From: Eubacterium_G segne
GTDB taxonomy: Bacteria > Bacillota > Clostridia > Lachnospirales > Lachnospiraceae
Length of the DNA stretch: 64,000 bases
Assembly: GCF_014287775.1 (NCBI RefSeq)
Contig: NZ_JACOOZ010000012.1
Location: 1 to 64,000, forward strand
Direction of reading: 5' to 3'
Shown: positions 53,534 through 62,643 of the stretch, in pieces
Layout: each line of letters starts with the position of its first letter
Numbering within the stretch: the first letter of the stretch is position 1
Notes under the pieces: model-generated
Told to the model about the DNA's origin: nothing
Databases searched by the model: none
Seen by the model: the letters and a program-made list of their open reading frames with translations, nothing else
Position numbers and translations under genes: made by a program

Positions 53534-54865
53534 ATGAGATATAATTATTCAAAAAGATTTGCCGGAAGTGTTTTAGCAGCTGTTATTGCTGTTACGCTAG
53601 TTCAGCCGATGTTTGGTGAGGAATTAAATATCGAAGAACCAAGCGCAGGAGCTGCACTTGCCATAGAAAACTATATTGCAAGTACAGGTAGTGAAAACGA
53701 TTTGGCATCATTACTTCCGGAAAAGGATTCATCAGTAGAAACAAACAAAACTACTACGAAGACTACAAAGAAGAAAACATCAAGCGAAGAAGAATTATTT
53801 AGTGATATAGCAATCGCCAGAGTTAACGGTGGTGCAGAAGGTTACGTAAGAGTCAGAAGAATACCAAGCACAAAGGGAAAAATGGTTGGTAAGATTTACA
53901 ACAACTGTGGTGCAAGAATTCTTGAAAAGACAAACAACGGATGGTACAAGATTGTATCCGGAAGTTGTACAGGCTATATAAAAGCAGAATATTTCGTAAC
54001 AGGAAGTAAGGCACAGGATTACGCATTAGATGACGGATATGTATTTGCTAACATTAAGGATACAGGTATCCACGTAAGACAGTCCCCTACTACTAAGTCA
54101 GATGTAGTAACTAACGTTTACAATAAGGAAACATACGTTATAAAGAAGTTCAGCAATGATGGCAATTGGGTTAAAATCAAAATTAAAGCCGGAGTTAGTG
54201 GCTGGGTATCATCAGACTTTGTTAAGATAAGTATTGATATGGATACAGCCATTACCATCAAGGAAGAAAAGGAACAGATTAGAAAGCAGAAAGAAGAAGA
54301 GGCAAGAGAGCGTCAGGCACAGTTAGATGCTCAGAAGAAGGCTGAAAGCAATAATAATTTACAGTCAGACAACTCTTCTAACACAGCTGGCAACAATACA
54401 TCAAATAATAACAGTAATAACAGTAACAAGAGTAATAATAGTAGCAATAACAATAGTACTCCTTCACAGAGTACAAGCACACAGCCTTCATATGGAGAGG
54501 CATCAGGAGGCGGAGCTTCAGCAGTAGTTGCATACGCTAAGCAGTTCCTTGGAAATCCATATGTATGGGGTGGTTCAAGTTTAACTAACGGAACAGACTG
54601 CTCGGGATTTACAATGTCAGTATATGCACACTTTGGTTATTCACTTAACCGTTCATCATATACTCAGGTATACAACGGAACAGCAGTTTCATTAGGAGCA
54701 TTACAGCCGGGAGATTTATTATTCTATAAGTACGGCGGTTCAACTATTAGCCATGTGGCTATCTACATAGGTGGTGGACAGATTATCCATGCATCAACAG
54801 AAAGCACAGGTATTATAATTAGCGGAATGGGTTCACCTTGTGCAGCAAGGAGAATTATTAATTAA
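53534..54865 (+). CDS. Secreted NlpC/P60 (C40) peptidoglycan endopeptidase with two SH3 domains
   Basis: A 443-aa exported wall hydrolase. Signal peptide 1 to about 28, a Thr/Lys-rich stretch, two bacterial SH3 domains (YVRVRRIPSTKGKMVGKI at about 103 and GIHVRQSPTTKSDVVTNV at about 177) that bind wall peptide, a charged coiled coil at about 240-275, and an Asn/Ser linker of about 50 residues. The C40 domain follows at about 330-443, with catalytic Cys in GTDCSGFT and His in ISHVAIYIG. It cleaves stem peptides during growth or division. Strong consensus promoter and terminator: a highly expressed single gene. Confidence 0.95.
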   Translation: MRYNYSKRFAGSVLAAVIAVTLVQPMFGEELNIEEPSAGAALAIENYIASTGSENDLASLLPEKDSSVETNKTTTKTTKKKTSSEEELFSDIAIARVNGGAEGYVRVRRIPSTKGKMVGKIYNNCGARILEKTNNGWYKIVSGSCTGYIKAEYFVTGSKAQDYALDDGYVFANIKDTGIHVRQSPTTKSDVVTNVYNKETYVIKKFSNDGNWVKIKIKAGVSGWVSSDFVKISIDMDTAITIKEEKEQIRKQKEEEARERQAQLDAQKKAESNNNLQSDNSSNTAGNNTSNNNSNNSNKSNNSSNNNSTPSQSTSTQPSYGEASGGGASAVVAYAKQFLGNPYVWGGSSLTNGTDCSGFTMSVYAHFGYSLNRSSYTQVYNGTAVSLGALQPGDLLFYKYGGSTISHVAIYIGGGQIIHASTESTGIIISGMGSPCAARRIIN

Positions 54866-54881
54866 TATTAAAAATAACCAT

Positions 54882-54917
54882 GCAGACAGATTGTTGCCCG
54901 CATGGTTATTTTTTTGC
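54882..54917 (+). terminator. Terminator of the NlpC/P60 gene
   Basis: AAATAACCATGC and GCATGGTTATTT, 12-bp stem, then T7. Confidence 0.9.
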
Positions 54918-55317
54918 CTGAAATTAATTTTGTGTTGTATTTCTAAATGATGTATGGCACCAAATCTCATGAAAAAACAAGGATAAATGATTGTGCAATG
55001 AAAATCTTTGAAAAGTCAAGAGGTTATGTGGAAAATGCACAAGTTTATTACATGTTAACAAAACGTTCGTTCTTTTATAATTCGACAAAGATTTACATAA
55101 AAAGACTACAAAAAAGGTTAATAATGTTAATAACTCGGTTGATAACCTATTTTGTCGATAAAAAGATGGCAAAAAATATGTTAATAACTAATGTTAATAA
55201 CTTTTAGGTCAAAAAAGGTCGAAAGTACCAAAATGATGGTTTTATTGTGCAAAATATACAAAATGGTCTTTAGAAAAAAATACCGGGAAAAAATAGCAAA
55301 AAACAATAAAAATCCTT
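54918..55317. other. Non-coding region with five GTTRATAAY repeats and Spo0A-like boxes
   Basis: The 512-bp gap before hpf holds no believable gene. Copies of GTTRATAAY lie at 55117, 55126, 55138, 55180 and 55193. TTCGACA (reverse complement of the Spo0A core TGTCGAA) is at 55081-55087, TGTCGAT at 55153-55159 and GGTCGAA at 55217-55223. The hpf promoter follows. Confidence 0.5.
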
Positions 55318-55345
55318 TTGAAATATCGGCATATTATGGTATAAT
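55318..55345 (+). promoter_or_regulatory. Promoter of hpf
   Basis: TTGAAA, 16-bp spacer, TATAAT. Confidence 0.75.
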
Positions 55346-55377
55346 TTAATTACTAGTTAATGAAAGGAAGTGGTACC

Positions 55378-55917
55378 ATGAAAATTAATATTTTCGGAAA
55401 GAATATTGAGGTAACAGATGGCATCAAAAGTGCAGTCCAGGAGAAGCTCGGAAAGTTAGACAAGTACTTTGCAGAGGAGACTAGAGCAGATGTTACCCTT
55501 AGTGTTAATCGAAACGATCAGAAAGTGGAGGTAACAATTCCTGTAAAAGGAAACATTATCAGAGCGGAAGAAGTCAGCGAGGATATGTACGCATCTATAG
55601 ATATGGTTGAAGAAACTATAGAGCGTCAGCTTGTAAAGTATAAAAATAAACTTGTTGATAAGAAAAAAGCATTTAGGGAGGATTTTTCAGCTGCTTATTT
55701 GGAAGCAGACTACGATGATGACGAAGAGGATGCTGTAAAGATTGTCAGAACAAAGAGCTTTGGAATTAAACCTATGGATCCGGAAGAAGCTTGCGTTCAG
55801 ATGGAACTGTTAGGACATAATTTCTTTGTATTCCTTAATGCAGATACTGATGAAGTAAACGTTGTTTACAAGAGAAAAGGAAATACATACGGTCTTATTG
55901 AACCGATGTTTGACTAA
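55378..55917 (+). CDS. hpf: Ribosome hibernation-promoting factor, long form
   Basis: A 179-aa protein that dimerises and silences ribosomes in slow growth. The N-terminal S30AE domain (MKINIFGKNIEVTDGIKSAV, KVEVTIPVKGNIIRAEE) binds the decoding region. The C-terminal dimerisation domain is MDPEEACVQMELLGHNFFVF to the end, which makes it the long form of Firmicutes. ATG 55378 with AAAGGAAG upstream gives the family start; the frame extends to ATG 55360. Confidence 0.95.
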   Translation: MKINIFGKNIEVTDGIKSAVQEKLGKLDKYFAEETRADVTLSVNRNDQKVEVTIPVKGNIIRAEEVSEDMYASIDMVEETIERQLVKYKNKLVDKKKAFREDFSAAYLEADYDDDEEDAVKIVRTKSFGIKPMDPEEACVQMELLGHNFFVFLNADTDEVNVVYKRKGNTYGLIEPMFD

Positions 55918-55925
55918 GAAATGAC

Positions 55926-55961
55926 TAAAAAAGCAGTGGCAGGTTTTGCCACTGCTTTTTT
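55926..55961 (+). terminator. Terminator of hpf
   Basis: AAAAAGCAGTGGCA and TGCCACTGCTTTTTT, 14-bp stem with a short loop and T run. Confidence 0.92.
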
Positions 55962-56201
55962 GTGCGAGATAAACGAAAACGTAATGACAAATTGCCACAA
56001 TACCTTATTGATAGGGCATATTTGCCCATAAAATCTGCTGGAAAAATTATTGATTAAAACTGTCCGTGAGATGGAAATTTAACAGATATTTTACAATGTT
56101 TACAATAAAATAAAATATGACATATTGAATTAAACATATTAAAATGGTAATATATTCACTAGTGTGCCGAATATATCGGTAAAAAAGTAGAGGAGATTAT
56201 C

Positions 56202-58775
56202 ATGGGCGTACTTAGCAAAATAATAGGAACGTATAGCGAGCGTGAATTAAAAAGACATAAGCCAACATTAAATAAAATATTGGAATTGAGACCGGAGATG
56301 CAGAAGTTAAGCGATGAGGAAATGAGAGCAAAGACTTCTGAATTTAAGGAAAGACTTAGTGCAGGAGAAACTTTAGATGACATACTTCCGGAGGCATATG
56401 CATTAGTTCGTGAAGCAACTAAAAGAACTCTTGGAACAGAACATTATCCTTGCCAGATTTTAGGCGGTATTATTCTCCATGAAGGACGTATTGCTGAAAT
56501 GAAGACAGGTGAAGGAAAAACACAGACCTGCTTACTTCCGGCATATCTTAATGCACTTACAGGAAAAGGCGTTCATATTGTTACAGTAAACGAATATCTG
56601 GCAACCCGAGATGCTGAATGGATGGGTCAGGTTCACAGATTTTTAGGACTTACGGTAGGTTGCGTATTAGCAGATATGGATCATGATGCTAAGAAGGCAG
56701 CATATGAGTGCGATATAACATATATTACTAACAATGAATTAGGCTTTGATTATCTTAGAGATAACATGGTTGTATATAAGGAACAGTTGGTACAGCGTGG
56801 TCTTTCATACTGTATTATCGATGAGGTTGACTCTGTTCTTATTGATGAGGCAAGAACACCTCTTATTATTTCAGGACAAAGTGGCAAATCAACTAAGTTA
56901 TATGAAATGTGTGATATTCTTGCAAGACAGATGGAAAGAGGAACAGCTAATCCTGAACTTAGCAAGATGGATGCCATTATGGGAGTTGACATTGAAGAAG
57001 ATGGTGATTTTCTCGTAAATGAGAAGGACAAGATAGTTACCCTTACTGCAGACGGTATTGCGAAGGTTGAAAAGTTCTTCCATATTGACAACTATGCAGA
57101 TGCTGAAAACCTTGAACTTCAGCATAACGTAATACTTGCCCTTAGAGCTCATAATCTTATGCATAGAGATCAGGATTATGTAGTAAAGGATGACGAAGTT
57201 TTAATCGTTGATGAATTTACAGGACGTATTATGCCGGGTAGAAGATATTCCGACGGACTTCATCAGGCAATTGAAGCAAAGGAACATGTAAAGGTAAACA
57301 GAGAAAGCAAGACTCTTGCAACTATCACCTTCCAGAACTTCTTTAACAAGTATGAAAAGAAGGCAGGTATGACAGGTACTGCCCTTACTGAAGAAAAGGA
57401 ATTTAGAGATATTTACAGCATGGACGTAGTTGAAATTCCAACTAACAGGCCGATTGCAAGAATTGACCATGAAGATGCTGTATTTAAAACAAAGCGTGGG
57501 AAATTACATGCAGTTATAAATGAAATAGAAGAATCATATAAGAAGGGACAGCCTGTTTTGGTTGGTACCATTAATATTGATTCATCAGAAGAAATCAGTT
57601 CATTACTTAAGAAAAGAGGAATACCTCATAAAGTATTGAATGCTAAATATCATGAGTTAGAGGCTGAAATTGTTGCTCAGGCAGGACAGCATGGAGCTGT
57701 AACTATTGCCACTAACATGGCAGGTCGTGGTACCGATATTAAACTTGATGATGATGCAAGAGCTACCGGTGGACTTAAGATAGTAGGAACAGAAAGACAT
57801 GAATCACGTCGTATCGATAATCAGTTACGTGGACGTTCCGGTCGTCAGGGAGATGTAGGTGAGTCTAAATTCTTCATTTCTCTTGAAGATGATATTATGA
57901 GATTGTTTGCATCTGAGAAACTTATGTCAGTGTTTAATGCATTGGGAGTTCCTGAAGATGAAGAGTTACATCACAAGGCTCTTACGAAGACAATTGAAAA
58001 AGCACAGAAGAAGATTGAAGGAAACAACTTTGGTATTAGAAAGAACCTTATGGAATACGATAAGGTTAATAACGATCAGAGAGAAATCATTTACGCAGAA
58101 AGAGCAAGAGTGTTAAATGGTGAAAACATGAGAGATGCCATCATAAAGATGATTTATGATATTATTGAATCTCAGGTTGATATGTTTATTAGAGATGATC
58201 AGGCACCAAAGGATTGGGATATGTCAGGACTTTCACAGTCAATGCTGGAAATCATTCCGTTTAAGCTTAACCTTACTGAAGCAGATATTGAAAAGTTATC
58301 AAAATCAGAATTTAAGCAGATGTTAAAGGAAGAAGCCGTTAAATTATATGAAATGAAGGAAGCTGAATTCCCTGAACCTGAGCATATCAGAGAATTAGAA
58401 AGAATTGTTCTTCTTAAGGTTATTGACAGAAAGTGGATGGATCACTTAGATGACTTAGAACAGTTAAAACAAGGTATCGGTCTTATGGCATACGGACAGA
58501 GAGATCCGGCTGTAGAGTACAAGATACAGGGCTTTGAAATGTTTAATATAATGATTGACAATATCAAGATAGATACTGTTAAAACCTTATATCATATTCA
58601 GGTTGAGCAGAAAGTTGAACGTGAAGAGGTTGCTGAAGTTACAGGAACTAACAAGGATGACAACGGAGGCGTTAAGAAACCAAAGCAGAGAGCAGAAGCA
58701 AAGATATATCCTAATGATCCTTGCCCTTGTGGAAGTGGAAAGAAATATAAGAACTGTTGCGGAAGAAAAGCATAG
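56202..58775 (+). CDS. secA: Preprotein translocase ATPase SecA
   Basis: An 857-aa motor that drives proteins through SecYEG. MKTGEGKTQTCLLPAYL is Walker A, VDSVLIDEARTPLIISG contains the DEAD-like box, and NMAGRGTDIKL and QLRGRSGRQGDVGES are the second nucleotide-domain motifs. The C terminus has the zinc-binding SEC-C motif CPCGSGKKYKNCC that contacts SecB or ribosomes. Standard length. hpf lies upstream and prfB downstream, a common Firmicutes order. Confidence 0.98.
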   Translation: MGVLSKIIGTYSERELKRHKPTLNKILELRPEMQKLSDEEMRAKTSEFKERLSAGETLDDILPEAYALVREATKRTLGTEHYPCQILGGIILHEGRIAEMKTGEGKTQTCLLPAYLNALTGKGVHIVTVNEYLATRDAEWMGQVHRFLGLTVGCVLADMDHDAKKAAYECDITYITNNELGFDYLRDNMVVYKEQLVQRGLSYCIIDEVDSVLIDEARTPLIISGQSGKSTKLYEMCDILARQMERGTANPELSKMDAIMGVDIEEDGDFLVNEKDKIVTLTADGIAKVEKFFHIDNYADAENLELQHNVILALRAHNLMHRDQDYVVKDDEVLIVDEFTGRIMPGRRYSDGLHQAIEAKEHVKVNRESKTLATITFQNFFNKYEKKAGMTGTALTEEKEFRDIYSMDVVEIPTNRPIARIDHEDAVFKTKRGKLHAVINEIEESYKKGQPVLVGTINIDSSEEISSLLKKRGIPHKVLNAKYHELEAEIVAQAGQHGAVTIATNMAGRGTDIKLDDDARATGGLKIVGTERHESRRIDNQLRGRSGRQGDVGESKFFISLEDDIMRLFASEKLMSVFNALGVPEDEELHHKALTKTIEKAQKKIEGNNFGIRKNLMEYDKVNNDQREIIYAERARVLNGENMRDAIIKMIYDIIESQVDMFIRDDQAPKDWDMSGLSQSMLEIIPFKLNLTEADIEKLSKSEFKQMLKEEAVKLYEMKEAEFPEPEHIRELERIVLLKVIDRKWMDHLDDLEQLKQGIGLMAYGQRDPAVEYKIQGFEMFNIMIDNIKIDTVKTLYHIQVEQKVEREEVAEVTGTNKDDNGGVKKPKQRAEAKIYPNDPCPCGSGKKYKNCCGRKA

Positions 58776-58793
58776 AAATCTATGATTTATTGT

Positions 58794-58822
58794 AAAAGAG
58801 ACGGGCAATGCCCGTCTTTTGC
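58794..58822 (+). terminator. Terminator of secA
   Basis: GACGGGC-AAT-GCCCGTC stem with flanking A and T runs. Confidence 0.85.
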
Positions 58823-58882
58823 AATATTATATCAATGTAATTAATCAGCCTTAAATATGGGCGGTGAAGTTAAGGAGTTTTC

Positions 58883-60001
58883 GTGGTTGAATTAGATCAG
58901 TATAAATATCAGTGGAACCAGTATAAAGACAGTGTTAAGGAATTAGAGGCATCCTTTAACATTGAGGTAAAAAAAGAACGGTTAGAAGAAATAGAGGCTT
59001 CAATGGAGGAACAGGATTTTTGGGAGGATGTGGAAAAATCCCAAAAACTTACAAAAGAAATGAAGCAGTTAAAAAACAGCCTTGATACAATTAATGGTCT
59101 TGTGGAGCAGTATAACGAAATAGGAGTTTTAATTGAAATGGGGGAAGAAGAGGAAGATTTAAGTATAGTAGATGAAGTTGAAAATGAATTAAAAGATTTT
59201 ATTGAAAATTTTGAAAAAGTGAAGATTCAGACCCTGCTTTCAGGAGAGTATGACAAATACGATGCAATATTAAAAATTAACGCAGGTGCAGGTGGCACGG
59301 AATCCTGCGACTGGGCAGGAATGCTTTATAGAATGTACACCAGATGGGCGGAGAGCAAGGGCTTTGAGACAGAAGTTATTGATTATTTAGATGGAGATGA
59401 AGCCGGCATAAAATCAATAACCTTTCAGGTAAAAGGTGAAAATGCTTTTGGTTATTTAAAATCAGAAAAAGGAGTACACAGACTGGTTAGGATTTCGCCT
59501 TTTAATGCAGCAGGAAAAAGACAGACATCTTTTGCTTCCTGTGATGTAATGCCTGATATTGAAGAAGATCTGGATGTGGAAATAAATGATGACGATATAA
59601 GAATTGATACATATCGTTCAAGCGGAGCAGGAGGACAGCATATTAATAAAACATCATCGGCAATAAGAATAACCCACCTTCCAACAGGAATAGTTGTACA
59701 GTGTCAGAATGAACGTTCCCAGCTTCAAAATAAAGACAAGGCAATGAAAATGTTAAAGGCAAAACTATATATACTTAAAAAGCAGGAAGAAGAGGAAAAG
59801 CGCTCAGGCATAAGAGGCGAAGTTAAAGAAATAGGATGGGGAAATCAAATCCGCTCCTATGTAATGCAACCTTATACTATGGTAAAAGATCATAGAACCG
59901 GAGAAGAAGTTACAGATGTAGGTAAGGTAATGGACGGATACATTGATCCATTCATAAATTCCTACTTAAAATGGCTTAATATAGACAAAGATAAACAATA
60001 A
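58883..60001 (+). CDS. prfB: Peptide chain release factor 2, single-frame
   Basis: A 372-aa RF2 that ends translation at UGA and UAA. The anticodon-like tripeptide SPF is in RLVRISPFNAAG, and the catalytic GGQ is in SSGAGGQHINKT. Start is GTG 58883 with AAGGAG upstream. The whole protein, including the N-terminal helix before KKERLEEIEASM, is in one frame, so the CTT-TGA-C programmed frameshift that autoregulates prfB in most bacteria is absent; the corresponding codons read TCC TTT AAC. Confidence 0.96.
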   Translation: MVELDQYKYQWNQYKDSVKELEASFNIEVKKERLEEIEASMEEQDFWEDVEKSQKLTKEMKQLKNSLDTINGLVEQYNEIGVLIEMGEEEEDLSIVDEVENELKDFIENFEKVKIQTLLSGEYDKYDAILKINAGAGGTESCDWAGMLYRMYTRWAESKGFETEVIDYLDGDEAGIKSITFQVKGENAFGYLKSEKGVHRLVRISPFNAAGKRQTSFASCDVMPDIEEDLDVEINDDDIRIDTYRSSGAGGQHINKTSSAIRITHLPTGIVVQCQNERSQLQNKDKAMKMLKAKLYILKKQEEEEKRSGIRGEVKEIGWGNQIRSYVMQPYTMVKDHRTGEEVTDVGKVMDGYIDPFINSYLKWLNIDKDKQ

Positions 60002-60140
60002 TATTGATAATTGTTTATATCCGTGCTAAAATCTACGAGTGTGTGATTACTAAAGTTTCTTTAGAATCCTGTAGTTGTGGCACGTGGCAACATCTGCAGT
60101 TGCAAATACCCAAAATTATAATGACAAGCGAGGAGTAAAT

Positions 60141-61340
60141 ATGATTAAAGTTGCAATCTTAGGATATGGAACAGTAGGTTCCGGAGTTTTTGAAATTATT
60201 AGAGAAAATAAAGATTTAATTGCTGCAAATGCAGGTGAAGAAATTGAAGTAAAATATGTATTAGACTTAAGAGATTTTCCGGGAGACCCTTGTGAAAATG
60301 TTTTAGTTCATGATTATAATATTATTTTAGAAGACCCTGAGGTTGAAATCGTAATCGAAGTAATGGGTGGATTAAAGCCGGCATATGATTTTGTAAAGGC
60401 AGCCCTTGACGCAGGAAAGAGTGTATGTACATCAAATAAGGAACTGGTGGCAAAGCATGGAGCTGAATTAATAAGAATTGCAAAGAGCCATAACAGAAAT
60501 TTCCTTTTTGAGGCATCTGTAGGTGGCGGAATCCCTATTATCAGACCGATTAACATGCACATTACAGCTGACAAAATCTGCGAAATAACAGGAATATTAA
60601 ATGGAACAACTAACTATATCCTTACAAAGATGGATAAAGAAGGAGCAGATTTTGCAAGTACACTTAAACAGGCACAGGATTTAGGATATGCTGAAAGAAA
60701 TCCTGAGGCAGATATAGAAGGTTTTGATGCTGTAAGAAAAATTGCTATTTTAGCATCATTAGCTAAAGGTAAGACTGTTGATTTTGAAGAAATTTACACA
60801 GAGGGAATTTCAAATATAACAGATATAGACTTTAAATATGCAAAAACAATGAACAAATCAATAAAGCTTCTTGGAAAATGCAAGAATGAAGATGATGGTG
60901 TCGTAGCTTCAGTGGCACCTAGGTTATTATCCCAGGAGCATCCTCTTTACAATGTTAATGGTGTTGTAAATGGTATATTGGTACGTGGAAACATGGTTGG
61001 AGATTTAGTGTTTATTGGAAGCGGAGCAGGAAAACTCCCTACAGCCAGCGCAGTTGTATCTGATGTGGTAGACGCTGTAAGACACTTAAATGTGTCAACA
61101 ACAGTTATGTGGGATGAGGAAAAATTGGAATTAGAAGATTTTTCTAAATCAAAGAAACATTTCTTTGTAAGAACAAAGGCAGATAAAAAGGATATTGAAA
61201 GCATATTTGGAAATGTAGAGTACGTTGATGCGGGAATATCAGGAGAAACAGGCTTTATTACGGAGAAAATAAGCGAAGAAAAGTTTAGTGAAAAGGCAGA
61301 TAAATTAGGCATTATCTCAAGAATAAGAATTGAGGGATAA
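60141..61340 (+). CDS. hom: Homoserine dehydrogenase
   Basis: A 399-aa NAD(P)-dependent enzyme reducing aspartate semialdehyde to homoserine. GYGTVGSGV binds the cofactor. The catalytic domain has TSNKELVAKHG, EASVGGGIPIIRP, GILNGTTNYILTKM and YAERNPEADIEGFDAVRK, with the expected Lys and Glu/Asp residues. A short C-terminal ACT-like tail (KHFFVRTKADKKD) suggests feedback control by threonine. ATG 60141 has GAGGAG upstream. First gene of the hom-apgM-lysC set. Confidence 0.96.
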   Translation: MIKVAILGYGTVGSGVFEIIRENKDLIAANAGEEIEVKYVLDLRDFPGDPCENVLVHDYNIILEDPEVEIVIEVMGGLKPAYDFVKAALDAGKSVCTSNKELVAKHGAELIRIAKSHNRNFLFEASVGGGIPIIRPINMHITADKICEITGILNGTTNYILTKMDKEGADFASTLKQAQDLGYAERNPEADIEGFDAVRKIAILASLAKGKTVDFEEIYTEGISNITDIDFKYAKTMNKSIKLLGKCKNEDDGVVASVAPRLLSQEHPLYNVNGVVNGILVRGNMVGDLVFIGSGAGKLPTASAVVSDVVDAVRHLNVSTTVMWDEEKLELEDFSKSKKHFFVRTKADKKDIESIFGNVEYVDAGISGETGFITEKISEEKFSEKADKLGIISRIRIEG

Positions 61341-61391
61341 GACCTATAAATCATAAATATAATAGACTTATTCTATATGTGAGGAGAAGCG

Positions 61392-62594
61392 ATGAAGTAT
61401 ATAGTTGTATTAGGAGATGGGATGGCTGACAAGCCTATTGAAGAGTTGGGAAACAAAACACCATTAGAGTATGCTGACACACCTACCATGGACAGATTGT
61501 CAAAGGTATCAGAGGTGGGATTGGTACATACCATACCTAAGGGGATGAAACCGGGGAGTGATACCGCGAACCTTTCAGTATTAGGATATGACCCTAAAAA
61601 GTATTACACAGGGCGTTCACCTCTTGAAGCATTAAGTATAGGTGTTGATATGAAAACTACGGATGTTGCTTTAAGATGCAATATTGTTACAGTTTCCACA
61701 GACGACCTGCCATACGAAGAAAAGACTATAATAGATCACAGTGCCAGTGAAATAAGCACAGAAGATGCAGCTATTTTGTTAGAGGCTGTTAGAAAAGAAC
61801 TTGAAACGGATACTTATAAATTTTATGTGGGAACAAGTTACAGACATCTCACAATATGGGATAATGGAGAGGTAGTTGACTTAACACCACCTCATGATGT
61901 TTTAGGACAAAAAATTGGTCAGTATTTACCAAAAGACGAAGTTTTAAGGGAAATGCAGAAGAAGAGCTATGATATTTTAGCTAATCATCCAATAAATATT
62001 GATAGAATGAAGAAAGGACTTAACCCTGCTAACTCATTATGGTTTTGGGGAGCAGGAACAAGACCTTGTGTAACTTCTTTTGAAGAAAAGAACAATAAAA
62101 AAGGAGCTATGATATCAGCAGTGGATTTGTTAAAGGGAATTGCTGTTGGTGCAGGCATGAAAGTTATAGAAGTTGAAGGTGCCACAGGAGGACTTGAAAC
62201 TAACTATGAGGGAAAGGCTTCAGCAGCAGTAGATGTACTTTTAAATGAAGGCTATGATTTGGCATATGTTCACGTAGAAGCACCGGATGAAATGGGACAT
62301 CAGGGTAGCGTTGAAAGAAAAGTAAAGGCTATTGAAAATCTTGATAAAAGGGTGATTAAGGTTATAACTGAAGCTATGGATAAGTCAGGAGAGGATTACA
62401 GATTGTTAGTTATGCCTGATCATCCTACACCTATTTGCGTTAGAACCCATACAAGTGATCCGGTTCCATATATGCTTTATGATAGCACGGATTTAAAGGA
62501 TGAAAAGCATGACTACAATGAAAAGTGTGGAAAAGAAAGCGGACTTTTTATGGCAAATGGTTATGAAATGATGGATTATCTTTTGTCAAAATAA
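61392..62594 (+). CDS. apgM: ApgM-type phosphoglycerate mutase homologue, probable homoserine kinase
   Basis: A 400-aa alkaline-phosphatase-fold protein of the archaeal-type, cofactor-independent phosphoglycerate mutase group. The metal-binding and nucleophile segments VLGDGMAD and PGSDTANLSVLGYDP (catalytic Ser), HVEAPDEMGHQG and MPDHPTP are intact. It lies between hom (51 bases upstream) and lysC (49 bases downstream), and no GHMP homoserine kinase (thrB) is present, so it probably supplies homoserine phosphorylation for threonine synthesis, as has been proposed for such proteins in other bacteria. Glycolytic mutase activity remains the alternative. Confidence 0.85.
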   Translation: MKYIVVLGDGMADKPIEELGNKTPLEYADTPTMDRLSKVSEVGLVHTIPKGMKPGSDTANLSVLGYDPKKYYTGRSPLEALSIGVDMKTTDVALRCNIVTVSTDDLPYEEKTIIDHSASEISTEDAAILLEAVRKELETDTYKFYVGTSYRHLTIWDNGEVVDLTPPHDVLGQKIGQYLPKDEVLREMQKKSYDILANHPINIDRMKKGLNPANSLWFWGAGTRPCVTSFEEKNNKKGAMISAVDLLKGIAVGAGMKVIEVEGATGGLETNYEGKASAAVDVLLNEGYDLAYVHVEAPDEMGHQGSVERKVKAIENLDKRVIKVITEAMDKSGEDYRLLVMPDHPTPICVRTHTSDPVPYMLYDSTDLKDEKHDYNEKCGKESGLFMANGYEMMDYLLSK

Positions 62595-62643
62595 TAATAA
62601 AAATTCATATACTAAAATATATAAGCGAAGGGAAACAAAAATC

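Noticed and set aside
54947..55207. 86-codon plus-strand ORF in the gap before hpf
   Set aside because: No ribosome binding site, composition follows the AT-rich repeats, and it crosses the GTTRATAAY cluster; treated as chance.
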